Origin: Pseudomonas gingeri
Lineage (GTDB): Bacteria; Pseudomonadota; Gammaproteobacteria; Pseudomonadales; Pseudomonadaceae
Length of the DNA stretch: 64,000 nt
Assembly: GCF_013386165.1 (NCBI RefSeq)
Contig: NZ_JACAOS010000022.1
Location: 351,369-415,368, forward strand
Direction of reading: 5' to 3'
The notes beneath the pieces are model-generated. The model saw only the letters and a list, made by a program, of their open reading frames with translations, did no database searches and was not told where the DNA came from. Of the stretch, positions 1 through 7,830 are shown piece by piece. Each line of letters begins with the position of its first letter. Position 1 is the stretch's first letter. A program made the position numbers and the translations under genes.

Positions 1-1
1 C

Positions 2-30
2 ACTATACGGAGCGGCTTTTGATCTGTAAA
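2..30 (-). promoter_or_regulatory. tRNA-type sigma-70 promoter reading off the left edge
   Basis: On the minus strand TTTACA (25-30) and TATAGT (2-7) are separated by exactly 17 bp. The same two hexamers and spacing recur at 316-344 in front of the tRNA-Leu gene. The promoter points out of the window, so its gene, by analogy another stable RNA gene, lies to the left of position 1. Confidence 0.6.
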
Positions 31-135
31 CCCCTGTTTTTGCTTTTAATTAAATCTCGGGTGCGAGTTTGCCGTTCGTCATGCTTCCGTGAGGGGCGGG
101 CGCACCGAGTTCAGGAAATGGCAGGGGCAGAAACG

Positions 136-160
136 CAAAAACCCGCTTTCGCGGGTTTTT
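136..160 (-). terminator. Rho-independent terminator of tRNA-Leu
   Basis: The hairpin AACCCGC-TTTC-GCGGGTT is flanked by A-runs on one side and T-runs on the other, so it can act in both directions. It lies about 35 bp beyond the 3' end of the minus-strand tRNA. Confidence 0.75.
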
Positions 161-194
161 GTGAGATTCCAGAGTGTTACTCTGAAATTTGAAT

Positions 195-281
195 TGGTGC
201 CCAGAAGAAGACTCGAACTTCCACGACCTTGCGGTCACCAGCACCTGAAGCTGGCGTGTCTACCAATTTCACCATCTGGGC
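195..281 (-). tRNA. tRNA-Leu (anticodon CAG)
   Basis: The reverse complement folds as an 87-nt class II tRNA. The acceptor GCCCAGA pairs with TCTGGGC, followed by discriminator A and an encoded CCA. The anticodon loop TTCAGGT sits on the CCAGC/GCTGG stem and gives anticodon CAG. A variable arm (GACC-GCAA-GGTC) of leucine type follows, and the T-arm carries TTCGAGT. The CAG anticodon reads CUG, the main leucine codon in GC-rich pseudomonads. Confidence 0.95.
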
Positions 282-315
282 AGTATCGTCAACGTCTCCG
301 TCGTCGATGGCGCGC

Positions 316-344
316 ACTATACGGACGCGCCTTTTAACTGTAAA
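316..344 (-). promoter_or_regulatory. sigma-70 promoter of tRNA-Leu
   Basis: TTTACA (339-344) and TATAGT (316-321) have a 17-bp spacer on the minus strand. A GC-rich discriminator (GCGCGCC) follows, typical of stringently controlled stable RNA promoters. The mature tRNA starts about 35 bp downstream. Confidence 0.8.
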
Positions 345-505
345 CCCCTGTCATGAAAAAAACCAAGAAAAACGCTTCAATGTGCTTCAGGCGGCATTTT
401 TCACGCTGACAAATGGGTTTTAAGGCGGCCTGTGTGCCTGAAATTTCCCGTTTCAATACGCGTATGCCAAACTAACCCGCATATAGACAAGGTGAAATTT
501 ATCTA

Positions 506-3112
506 ATGGCCGATTGGCAGTCCCTCGATCCCGAGGCCGCTCGTGAAGCGGAAAAATACGAAAACCCCATTCCTAGCCGCGAGCTTATCCTGGCGCACCT
601 GTCCGAGCGTGGATCGCCGGCCAGTCGCGAGGAGCTGGTGGATGAGTTCGGTCTGACCACTGAAGATCAGATCGAGGCTCTGCGCCGTCGCCTTCGTGCC
701 ATGGAGCGCGATGCGCAACTGATTTACACCCGCCGCGGTACCTACGCGCCGGTGGACAAGCTCGACCTGATCCTGGGCCGCATCGCCGGTCACCGCGACG
801 GCTTCGGTTTCCTGATCCCGGACGACGGCAGCGACGACCTGTTCATGAGCCCGGCGCAAATGCGCCTGGTGTTCGATGGCGACCGTGCCCTGGCGCGGGT
901 CTCCGGCCTCGATCGCCGTGGGCGTCGTGAAGGCGTGATCGTCGAAGTCGTGTCCCGTGCCCATGAGAGCATCGTCGGGCGTTACTTCGAAGAAGGCGGC
1001 ATCGGCTTTGTCGTGGCGGATAACCCGAAGATCCAGCAGGAAGTGCTGGTGACCCCGGGCCGCAATGCCGACGCCCGTGTCGGTCAGTTCGTCGAGGTGA
1101 AAATCACCCACTGGCCGACGCCGCGCTTCCAGCCCCAGGGCGATGTGATCGAAGTGGTGGGCAACTACATGGCGCCCGGCATGGAAATCGATGTCGCGCT
1201 GCGCACCTACGACATTCCCCACGTCTGGCCCGAGGCCGTGCTCAAGGAAGCTGCCAAGCTCAAGCCGGAAGTCGAGGAGAAGGACAAAGAGAAGCGCATC
1301 GACCTGCGCCATCTGCCGTTCGTCACCATTGACGGCGAAGACGCTCGCGACTTCGACGATGCGGTCTACTGCGAAGCCAAGCCGGGCAAGCTGCGCCTGT
1401 TCTCCGGCGGCTGGAAGTTGTACGTGGCGATTGCCGACGTTTCCAGCTACGTGAAGATCGGTTCGGCGCTGGACGCCGAATCCCAGGTGCGCGGTAACTC
1501 GGTGTACTTCCCCGAGCGCGTCGTACCGATGCTGCCTGAGCAATTGTCCAACGGCCTGTGCTCGCTGAACCCGCACGTCGACCGTTTGGCGATGGTCTGC
1601 GAGATGACCATCAACAAAAGCGGGCAGATGACCGACTACGTGTTCTACGAAGCGGTGATCCACTCCCATGCCCGCCTGACCTACAACAAGGTCAGCGCGA
1701 TCCTGGAGCAGCCGAAGACCACCGAAGCGAAGAAGCTGCGTGGCGAGTATTCGGAAGTGGTTCCGGATCTCAAGCAGCTCTACGCCCTGTACAAGGTCCT
1801 GCTGGCGGCCCGTCATACCCGTGGCGCCATCGACTTCGAAACCCAGGAAACGCGGATCATCTTCGGTTCCGAGCGCAAGATCGCGGAAATCCGTCCGACC
1901 ACCCGCAACGACGCCCACAAGCTGATCGAGGAATGCATGCTGGCGGCCAACGTGGCCACCGCCGAGTTCCTCAAGAAGCACGAGATTCCTGCTCTGTACC
2001 GGGTGCATGACGGTCCGCCGCCGGAGCGCCTGGAAAAACTCCGCGCCTTCCTCGGTGAACTGGGCCTGTCCCTGCACAAGGGCAAGGACGGTCCGTCGCC
2101 GAAGGACTACCAGGCCTTGCTGGCCAGTATCCAGAGCCGCCCGGATTTCCACCTGATCCAGACCGTGATGCTGCGCTCCCTGAGCCAGGCGGTGTACAGC
2201 GCCGATAACCAGGGCCACTTCGGCCTGAATTACGAGGCCTACACCCACTTCACGTCGCCGATCCGCCGTTACCCGGACCTGCTGACGCATCGCGCGATCC
2301 GCAGCGTCATCCACTCCAAGCAAGACACGCCGCACGTACGTCGTGCCGGCGCGATGACCATTCCGAAAGCGCGGATCTATCCGTACGACGAAGCGGCGCT
2401 GGAGCAGTTGGGCGAGCAGTGCTCGATGAGCGAGCGACGTGCCGACGAGGCCACCCGCGACGTGGTGAACTGGCTCAAGTGCGAGTTCATGAAAGATCGT
2501 GTGGGCGAGTCGTTCCCGGGTGTGGTCACCGCCGTGACCGGTTTTGGCCTGTTCGTCGAACTGACCGATATCTACGTCGAAGGCCTGGTGCATGTCACCG
2601 CCTTGCCGGGTGATTACTACCATTTCGATCCGGTCCATCACCGTCTGGCGGGCGAGCGCACCGGTCGCAGCTTCCGTCTGGGCGACACGGTGGAAGTGAA
2701 GGTCATGCGCGTCGACCTCGACGAACGCAAGATCGACTTCGAAATGGCCGAGAAAACCCTCAGCGCACCGATCGGTCGCAAGAAGCGTGGGGCTGAAACC
2801 TCCGCTCCAGCGCCTGTCGAAAAAGCGCCGGAGCCGGCCAAGGCCGGGCGCCGTGGTGCGGTGGCGAAGAAGTCGGACGAGGCTTATCGCCCAAGCGACG
2901 CGGCGGCCAAAAACGCCGAAGTGCGCAAGAGTCGCGAAATGAAGCAGGCGTTGTTGGCCGAAGCCAAGAACGGCGGTAAAGGCAAGACCGAGGGAAAGCC
3001 CGCTCGCGGGGCGCCGTCGGAAAAGCCGAGCAAGCATCGTAAAGGCCCGCCAAAAGCGGGCGCTGGTCCCGCGAAAAGCGGCGGGGCGCGTAAACCCAAG
3101 GGCAAGTCATGA
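506..3112 (+). CDS. rnr: Ribonuclease R (3'-5' exoribonuclease)
   Basis: This 868-aa protein has the RNase R order: an N-terminal winged-helix region (about residues 20-90), cold-shock-like OB folds (about 90-250), the RNB catalytic domain and a C-terminal S1 domain (about 665-745). The catalytic aspartates lie in DGEDARDFDDAVYC near residue 275. The last 115 residues are a Lys/Ala-rich basic tail, as in other RNase R proteins, which help unwind and degrade structured RNA. It hydrolyses RNA processively from the 3' end in the cytoplasm, in tRNA/rRNA quality control. The stop overlaps the start of rlmB by 4 bp (ATGA). The same rnr-rlmB-rpsF order is known from P. aeruginosa. Confidence 0.97.
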   Translation: MADWQSLDPEAAREAEKYENPIPSRELILAHLSERGSPASREELVDEFGLTTEDQIEALRRRLRAMERDAQLIYTRRGTYAPVDKLDLILGRIAGHRDGFGFLIPDDGSDDLFMSPAQMRLVFDGDRALARVSGLDRRGRREGVIVEVVSRAHESIVGRYFEEGGIGFVVADNPKIQQEVLVTPGRNADARVGQFVEVKITHWPTPRFQPQGDVIEVVGNYMAPGMEIDVALRTYDIPHVWPEAVLKEAAKLKPEVEEKDKEKRIDLRHLPFVTIDGEDARDFDDAVYCEAKPGKLRLFSGGWKLYVAIADVSSYVKIGSALDAESQVRGNSVYFPERVVPMLPEQLSNGLCSLNPHVDRLAMVCEMTINKSGQMTDYVFYEAVIHSHARLTYNKVSAILEQPKTTEAKKLRGEYSEVVPDLKQLYALYKVLLAARHTRGAIDFETQETRIIFGSERKIAEIRPTTRNDAHKLIEECMLAANVATAEFLKKHEIPALYRVHDGPPPERLEKLRAFLGELGLSLHKGKDGPSPKDYQALLASIQSRPDFHLIQTVMLRSLSQAVYSADNQGHFGLNYEAYTHFTSPIRRYPDLLTHRAIRSVIHSKQDTPHVRRAGAMTIPKARIYPYDEAALEQLGEQCSMSERRADEATRDVVNWLKCEFMKDRVGESFPGVVTAVTGFGLFVELTDIYVEGLVHVTALPGDYYHFDPVHHRLAGERTGRSFRLGDTVEVKVMRVDLDERKIDFEMAEKTLSAPIGRKKRGAETSAPAPVEKAPEPAKAGRRGAVAKKSDEAYRPSDAAAKNAEVRKSREMKQALLAEAKNGGKGKTEGKPARGAPSEKPSKHRKGPPKAGAGPAKSGGARKPKGKS

Positions 3113-3870
3113 GTCAGTTGGAAAAAATCTACGGCGTACATGCCGTAGAGGCGTTGTTGCGTCATCACCCGAAACGCGTCAAGCAGATCTGGCTGGCTGA
3201 AGGCCGCAGTGATCCGCGGGTCCAGGTGTTGTTGGGCCTGGCTGCGGAGAACCGCGTGTCGGTCGGTCAGGCCGAACGTCGCGAGATGGATGCGTGGGTC
3301 GAGGGCGTGCACCAGGGCGTGGTCGCGGACGTGAGTCCGAGCCAGGTCTGGGGTGAGGCGATGCTCGACGAACTGCTCGATCGCACTGAAGGCGCACCGT
3401 TGATCCTGGTGCTCGACGGCGTGACCGACCCGCACAACCTCGGCGCTTGCCTGCGTACTGCCGATGCGGCGGGTGCGTTGGCGGTGGTGGTGCCCAAGGA
3501 CAAGTCGGCGACTTTGACGCCGGCCGTGCGCAAGGTGGCCTGCGGCGCGGCGGAAGTGATTCCGCTGGTGGCCGTGACCAACCTCGCGCGGACCCTGGAA
3601 AAGCTCCAGCAGCGCGGCCTTTGGGTCGTCGGTACGGCGGGCGAGGCGGAGCAGGAGTTGTACCAGCAGGACCTGACCGGCCCGACCATCCTGATCATGG
3701 GTGCCGAGGGCAAGGGCATGCGTCGCCTGACCCGCGAGCATTGCGACTACCTGGTGCGCCTGCCGATGGCCGGTAGCGTCAGCAGTCTCAACGTCTCCGT
3801 GGCGACCGGCGTGTGCCTGTTCGAAGCGCTGCGTCAGCGTAGCGTCAAGGCTGCCAGCAAGAAGGCCTGA
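3109..3870 (+). CDS. rlmB: 23S rRNA (guanosine-2'-O-)-methyltransferase RlmB (SpoU family)
   Basis: This 253-aa SPOUT enzyme is expected to 2'-O-methylate G2251 in the P-loop of 23S rRNA using SAM. An N-terminal L30e-like substrate-binding domain (about 1-75) precedes the SPOUT fold. All three SpoU motifs are visible: DPHNLGACLRTADAAG (motif 1, about residues 108-123), ILIMGAEGKGMRR (motif 2) and LPMAGSVSSLNVSVATG (motif 3). The trefoil-knot family works as a dimer. The start overlaps the rnr stop in an ATGA junction, so the two are probably translationally coupled. Confidence 0.96.
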   Translation: MSQLEKIYGVHAVEALLRHHPKRVKQIWLAEGRSDPRVQVLLGLAAENRVSVGQAERREMDAWVEGVHQGVVADVSPSQVWGEAMLDELLDRTEGAPLILVLDGVTDPHNLGACLRTADAAGALAVVVPKDKSATLTPAVRKVACGAAEVIPLVAVTNLARTLEKLQQRGLWVVGTAGEAEQELYQQDLTGPTILIMGAEGKGMRRLTREHCDYLVRLPMAGSVSSLNVSVATGVCLFEALRQRSVKAASKKA

Positions 3871-3880
3871 CCGCTTGCAC

Positions 3881-3972
3881 CCCCTGTAGGAGCCGGCTTG
3901 CCGGCGATGAACGATAACGCGGTGTCCCTGAAATACCGCGGCGTCTGCATCGCCAGCAAGCCGGCTCCCACG
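3881..3972. repeat. REPIN (two inverted REP sequences)
   Basis: A REP with core GTAGGAGCCGGCTTGCCGGCGA at the left is mirrored by GCCAGCAAGCCGGCTCCCAC at the right, around a spacer of about 45 bp. This is the doublet form typical of the P. fluorescens group. It lies between rlmB and the rpsF promoter. Confidence 0.85.
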
Positions 3973-4022
3973 GAATTGGCCATTCGTTGCGCACCGGGCT
4001 GCTCAAATAATCACCAATTGTC

Positions 4023-4051
4023 TTGCACCCCTCTCGCCCCTTCTCTACAAT
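4023..4051 (+). promoter_or_regulatory. sigma-70 promoter of the rpsF operon
   Basis: TTGCAC (4023-4028) and TACAAT (4046-4051) have a 17-bp spacer. They lie about 120 bp before the rpsF start, which leaves a long 5' leader. Confidence 0.7.
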
Positions 4052-4057
4052 TGCGCC

Positions 4058-4170
4058 CCTTGCCTTGATGGCTGGCGCATCTGTGCCTACTCCAGGCAAG
4101 ACACACAAGTGTCATTCACTCCTTGTCTGACCGTTTTTGAGCGGCAGGCTACAACCCGTAAGGAGCATTC
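4058..4170 (+). promoter_or_regulatory. rpsF leader, candidate S6:S18 autoregulatory RNA
   Basis: The leader of about 110 nt contains inverted segments (for example CCAGGCAAGACA against TTGTCTGACC) and CCG/CGG elements around 4128-4145 and 4156-4160, just before the AAGGAG ribosome-binding site. Many bacteria have an S6:S18-binding leader with a CCG loop at this place. I matched only position and these elements, not the full consensus. Confidence 0.3.
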
Positions 4171-4593
4171 ATGCGTCATTACGAAATCATCTTTTTGGTC
4201 CACCCGGATCAAAGCGAACAAGTCGGCGGCATGGTAGAGCGTTACACCAAGCTGATCGAAGAAGACGGCGGCAAAATCCACCGTCTGGAAGATTGGGGCC
4301 GTCGTCAACTGGCCTATGCAATCAACAATGTTCACAAGGCTCACTACGTGATGCTGAACGTTGAATGCACTGGCAAGGCCCTGGCCGAGCTGGAAGACAA
4401 CTTCCGCTACAACGATGCTGTGATCCGTAACCTGGTCATCCGTCGCGACGAAGCCGTTACCGGCCAGTCCGAGATGCTCAAGGCTGAAGAAAACCGCAGT
4501 GAGCGCCGTGAGCGTCGCGACCGTCCTGAGCACTCCGACGCCGATGGCGTTGATGGTGATGACAGCGACGCCAGCGATAACGCTGACGAGTAA
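4171..4593 (+). CDS. rpsF: 30S ribosomal protein S6
   Basis: This 140-aa protein begins MRHYEIIFLVHPDQSEQ, the conserved S6 start. It has the alpha/beta ferredoxin-like fold (about 1-95) and an acidic, Asp/Glu/Arg-rich tail (about 108-140), as is common for gammaproteobacterial S6, where RimK can add glutamates. It binds 16S rRNA as a heterodimer with S18 in the 30S platform. The ribosome-binding site AAGGAG sits 7 bp before the ATG. It is the first gene of rpsF-rpsR-membrane gene-rplI. Confidence 0.98.
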   Translation: MRHYEIIFLVHPDQSEQVGGMVERYTKLIEEDGGKIHRLEDWGRRQLAYAINNVHKAHYVMLNVECTGKALAELEDNFRYNDAVIRNLVIRRDEAVTGQSEMLKAEENRSERRERRDRPEHSDADGVDGDDSDASDNADE

Positions 4594-4621
4594 TCCACGG
4601 ACCTTTTGAGGAGCCAATTAC

Positions 4622-4852
4622 ATGGCACGTTTCTTCCGTCGTCGTAAATTCTGCCGCTTCACCGCTGAAGACGTGAAAGAGATCGATTACAAAGATCTCA
4701 ACACCCTGAAAGCCTACGTATCCGAAACCGGCAAAATCGTTCCAAGCCGTATCACCGGTACCAAAGCTCGTTATCAGCGTCAGCTGGCCACCGCTATCAA
4801 GCGCGCCCGCTTCCTGGCCCTGCTGGCCTACACCGACAGCCACGGCCGCTGA
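4622..4852 (+). CDS. rpsR: 30S ribosomal protein S18
   Basis: This 76-aa basic protein starts [13 protein letters not shown] and contains the S18 core ([28 protein letters not shown]). It pairs with S6 on the 30S platform. A GAGGAG ribosome-binding site precedes the ATG, and the gap to rpsF is 28 bp. Length and sequence are standard for the family. Confidence 0.98.
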
Positions 4853-4888
4853 GACCGGGCAGTCGACACGCAGTAAAGGATTGAATGC

Positions 4889-5791
4889 ATGCGCGCCTTA
4901 GCTGGATTCATCATGCGCGGACGTATGCAGGCCATGCTCGTCGTGGCCGGATCTGCGGCATTGCCGCTGTTGTTCTGGTTGAGTGCCGCCGCCGGGTGCC
5001 TTGTGCTCCTGCGGCGCGGTTCGGACGCCCTTGGCGTCATTGGTCTGGGTGTGTTGTCGGTGCTGCTGTTCTGGCACTTCAACATCCAGAAAGATCCCAC
5101 GGCCCTTTTGGTGCTGCTCGGGTCTTGCAGCCTGGCGCTGGTTTTACGCGCTGGCTACTCCTGGAACCGCGTGCTGCTGGTCAGCATGGCTGTAGGGTTG
5201 GTATGTGCAGTGAGCCTGGGGACGATTTTCAGTCCCTTCATCGAAGGGTTGGCGCAGACGTTTGAACAAGTCGTGCCGCTGGCTCTGGGTGAGGTCTACC
5301 ACAAGTTGTCGGTAGATCAGCGAGCGTTCCTCGCGTCACTGGCCGTGCCCCTCTTGATCACCTCGACGGCGATCTCGCTGCAGGTCTTTAGTGTGATGTG
5401 CCTGATTCTTGGGCGCTATTGGCAAGCGTTGTTGTACAACCCTGGTGGTTTCGGGCGCGAGTTTCGCGCCATCCGAATCCCCAAGAAAGTGGCGCTGTCG
5501 CTGCTGGCCGTCATGTTTGTCTCGCCGTTCATCGGCCTGCATGCATTGATTCTGTTGCCGCTGTGCAGTGTTCCGCTGGTCTTCGCCGGCCTGGCCCTGA
5601 TTCACGGGCTGGTGGCGCAGAAGAAGCTGGCCAGTTTCTGGCTGGTGGGGTTGTACGTCACGCTCGTGCCATTCATGCACTTGCTCGGTCCGTTGCTCAT
5701 GGTATTGGCCATTGTCGACAGCCTGATTGATTTTCGCGGACGCCTGGCGTCGAAAGATGCCGATAACGGTTCCGCGAACGGTGAAGGTTAA
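4889..5791 (+). CDS. Polytopic membrane protein inside the ribosomal operon (YybS/DUF2232-like)
   Basis: This 300-aa protein is dominated by about seven to eight hydrophobic segments (for example about residues 12-33, 46-62, 70-86, 92-112, 145-170, 200-225 and 255-280), so it is an inner-membrane protein. Pseudomonads have a gene of this type between rpsR and rplI, absent from enteric bacteria. I see no catalytic motif. Spacing is 36 bp after rpsR and 19 bp before rplI, so it is cotranscribed with ribosomal genes. The start ATG follows AAAGGA. Its function is unknown; the operon suggests a housekeeping role. Confidence 0.85.
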   Translation: MRALAGFIMRGRMQAMLVVAGSAALPLLFWLSAAAGCLVLLRRGSDALGVIGLGVLSVLLFWHFNIQKDPTALLVLLGSCSLALVLRAGYSWNRVLLVSMAVGLVCAVSLGTIFSPFIEGLAQTFEQVVPLALGEVYHKLSVDQRAFLASLAVPLLITSTAISLQVFSVMCLILGRYWQALLYNPGGFGREFRAIRIPKKVALSLLAVMFVSPFIGLHALILLPLCSVPLVFAGLALIHGLVAQKKLASFWLVGLYVTLVPFMHLLGPLLMVLAIVDSLIDFRGRLASKDADNGSANGEG

Positions 5792-5810
5792 AAGTTAAGA
5801 GGATTTCCAC

Positions 5811-6257
5811 ATGCAACTGATCCTTCTGGAAAAAATCGCCAACCTGGGCAACCTGGGCGATAAGGTAAACGTTAAGGCCGGTTACGGTCGTAACTACCTG
5901 CTGCCATTCGGCAAAGCCACCGCTGCGACCGCTGCCAACCTGGCTGCGTTCGAAGAGCGTCGTGCTGAGCTGGAAAAAGCCGCAGCAGACAAGAAAACTT
6001 CGGCTGAATCGCGCGCCGCCCAACTGGCTGAGCTGGAAGTGACCATCACTGCCACCGCCGGTGACGAAGGCAAGCTGTTCGGTTCGATCGGCACCCACGA
6101 CATCGCTGATGCCCTGACCGCCTCCGGCGTTGAAGTGGCAAAAAGCGAAGTTCGTCTGCCGAACGGCACCATCCGCAACGTGGGTGAATTCGACGTGGCC
6201 GTGCACCTGCACGCCGAAGTCGAAGCAACCGTACGCGTTGTTGTGGTGGCTGCTTAA
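5811..6257 (+). CDS. rplI: 50S ribosomal protein L9
   Basis: This 148-aa protein begins MQLILLEKIANLGNLGDKVNVKAG, the L9 N-terminal rRNA-binding domain with its Gly/Lys-rich turn. A long connecting helix (about 41-75) and a C-terminal domain (about 80-148) with GSIGTHDIADAL and LPNGTIRNVGEFDV follow. L9 binds 23S rRNA near the L1 stalk and helps reading-frame maintenance. AGGA precedes the ATG. It is the last gene of the operon before the terminator at 6303. Confidence 0.98.
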   Translation: MQLILLEKIANLGNLGDKVNVKAGYGRNYLLPFGKATAATAANLAAFEERRAELEKAAADKKTSAESRAAQLAELEVTITATAGDEGKLFGSIGTHDIADALTASGVEVAKSEVRLPNGTIRNVGEFDVAVHLHAEVEATVRVVVVAA

Positions 6258-6267
6258 GCAGTACCCA

Positions 6268-6344
6268 ATCGTCTGGCGACTTGCGCGCCAGACGGTTAAC
6301 ATCGGGCACGACTCTGTTCATTCAGGTCGTGCCCTTTGTTTTTT
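6268..6344 (+). terminator. Terminator after rplI
   Basis: A first hairpin CGTCTGGCG/CGCCAGACG (6268-6292) is followed by GGGCACGAC/GTCGTGCCC (6303-6334) and a T-rich tail (TTTGTTTTTT). The second hairpin is a canonical Rho-independent terminator that separates the ribosomal operon from dnaB. Confidence 0.8.
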
Positions 6345-6384
6345 GGGCAACGTCCTTTTGCAAACCCCCTGATTCCAAGTGGCC

Positions 6385-7782
6385 ATGAACGATATCTCCG
6401 CTCCCGAGCAATACGACCTGCAAACCGCCGCGCTGAAAGTGCCGCCGCATTCCATCGAGGCCGAACAGGCCGTGCTCGGTGGTCTGATGCTGGACAACAA
6501 CGCCTGGGAGCGCGTGCTCGATCAAGTCTCGGACGGCGATTTCTATCGACATGACCACCGCCTGATCTTCCGCGCCATCGCCAAGCTGGCCGATCAGAAC
6601 ATGCCGATCGACGTGGTCACCCTGTCCGAGCAGTTGGACAAGGAAGGGCAGACCTCCCAGGTCGGCGGCCTGGGTTATCTGACGGAGCTGGCGAAGAACA
6701 TTCCGTCGGTGGCCAACATCAAGGCCTACGCCGCGATCGTGCGCGAGCGGGCGACCTTGCGCCAACTGATCGGCATCAGCACCGAAATCGCCGACACCGC
6801 GTTCAACCCGCAAGGGCGCAGCGCCTCGGAGATTCTCGATGAGGCCGAGCGGCAGATTTTCCAGATCGCCGAAGCGCGGCCCAAGACCGGCGGTCCGGTC
6901 AGCGTCAACGACTTGCTGACCAAGGCCATCGACCGGATCGATACGCTGTTCAACACCGACAACGCCATCACCGGACTGTCCACCGGCTACACCGACCTCG
7001 ACGAGAAGACCAGCGGCCTGCAGCCGTCCGACCTGATCATCGTCGCCGGCCGTCCGTCGATGGGCAAGACCACCTTCGCCATGAACCTGGTGGAGAACGC
7101 GGTGCTGCGCAGCGACAAGGTGGTGCTGGTGTACTCCCTCGAGATGCCAGGCGAATCGCTGATCATGCGTATGCTGTCCTCCCTCGGCCGGATCGACCAG
7201 ACCAAGGTCCGTGCCGGTCGCCTGGAAGACGACGACTGGCCACGGCTGACCTCGGCGGTCAACCTGCTCAACGACCGCAAGCTGTTTATCGACGATACGG
7301 CCGGTATCAGCCCGTCGGAAATGCGTGCGCGGACCCGACGCCTGGTACGCGAGCACGGCGATATCGGCCTGATCATGATCGACTACCTGCAACTGATGCA
7401 GATCCCCGGCTCCAGCGGCGATAACCGGACCAACGAGATTTCCGAGATTTCCCGGTCCCTCAAGGCCCTGGCCAAGGAATTCAACTGCCCGGTGGTGGCC
7501 CTGTCCCAGCTCAACCGCTCCCTGGAACAACGCCCGAACAAGCGCCCGGTGAACTCCGACTTGCGGGAATCGGGAGCGATCGAGCAGGACGCCGACGTGA
7601 TCATGTTCGTGTACCGCGATGAGGTCTATCACCCGGAAACCGAACACAAGGGCATTGCCGAAATCATCATCGGCAAGCAGCGGAACGGCCCGATCGGTTT
7701 TATCCGCCTGGCCTTTATCGGCAAGTACACGCGCTTCGAGAACCTGGCGCCGGGCAGCTACAACTTCGACGATGACGAGTAA
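6385..7782 (+). CDS. dnaB: Replicative DNA helicase DnaB
   Basis: This 465-aa hexameric 5'-3' helicase unwinds DNA at the replication fork. The N-terminal domain (about 20-120, PPHSIEAEQAVLGGLM) binds primase. A linker leads to the RecA-like ATPase with Walker A GRPSMGKTT (near residue 220), Walker B IMIDYLQLM and the arginine-finger region SDLRESGAIEQDADV. I chose ATG at 6385; an in-frame GTG lies at 6379, and neither has a strong Shine-Dalgarno sequence. Length fits Pseudomonas DnaB. It follows the rplI terminator, so it probably has its own promoter in 6345-6384. Confidence 0.97.
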   Translation: MNDISAPEQYDLQTAALKVPPHSIEAEQAVLGGLMLDNNAWERVLDQVSDGDFYRHDHRLIFRAIAKLADQNMPIDVVTLSEQLDKEGQTSQVGGLGYLTELAKNIPSVANIKAYAAIVRERATLRQLIGISTEIADTAFNPQGRSASEILDEAERQIFQIAEARPKTGGPVSVNDLLTKAIDRIDTLFNTDNAITGLSTGYTDLDEKTSGLQPSDLIIVAGRPSMGKTTFAMNLVENAVLRSDKVVLVYSLEMPGESLIMRMLSSLGRIDQTKVRAGRLEDDDWPRLTSAVNLLNDRKLFIDDTAGISPSEMRARTRRLVREHGDIGLIMIDYLQLMQIPGSSGDNRTNEISEISRSLKALAKEFNCPVVALSQLNRSLEQRPNKRPVNSDLRESGAIEQDADVIMFVYRDEVYHPETEHKGIAEIIIGKQRNGPIGFIRLAFIGKYTRFENLAPGSYNFDDDE

Positions 7783-7830
7783 GGGCCTCACGTGTGAGGA
7801 CGAGGCTTGGGGTGTTATCCCGTTAGCGCG

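Noticed and set aside
503..3037. Long antisense open frame (844 codons) opposite rnr
   Set aside because: It mirrors the high-GC codon pattern of rnr, has no ribosome-binding site and reads as His/Arg/Gln-rich low-complexity text. The same holds for long antisense frames opposite ygiQ, the DUF2126 gene, the bra genes and polB.
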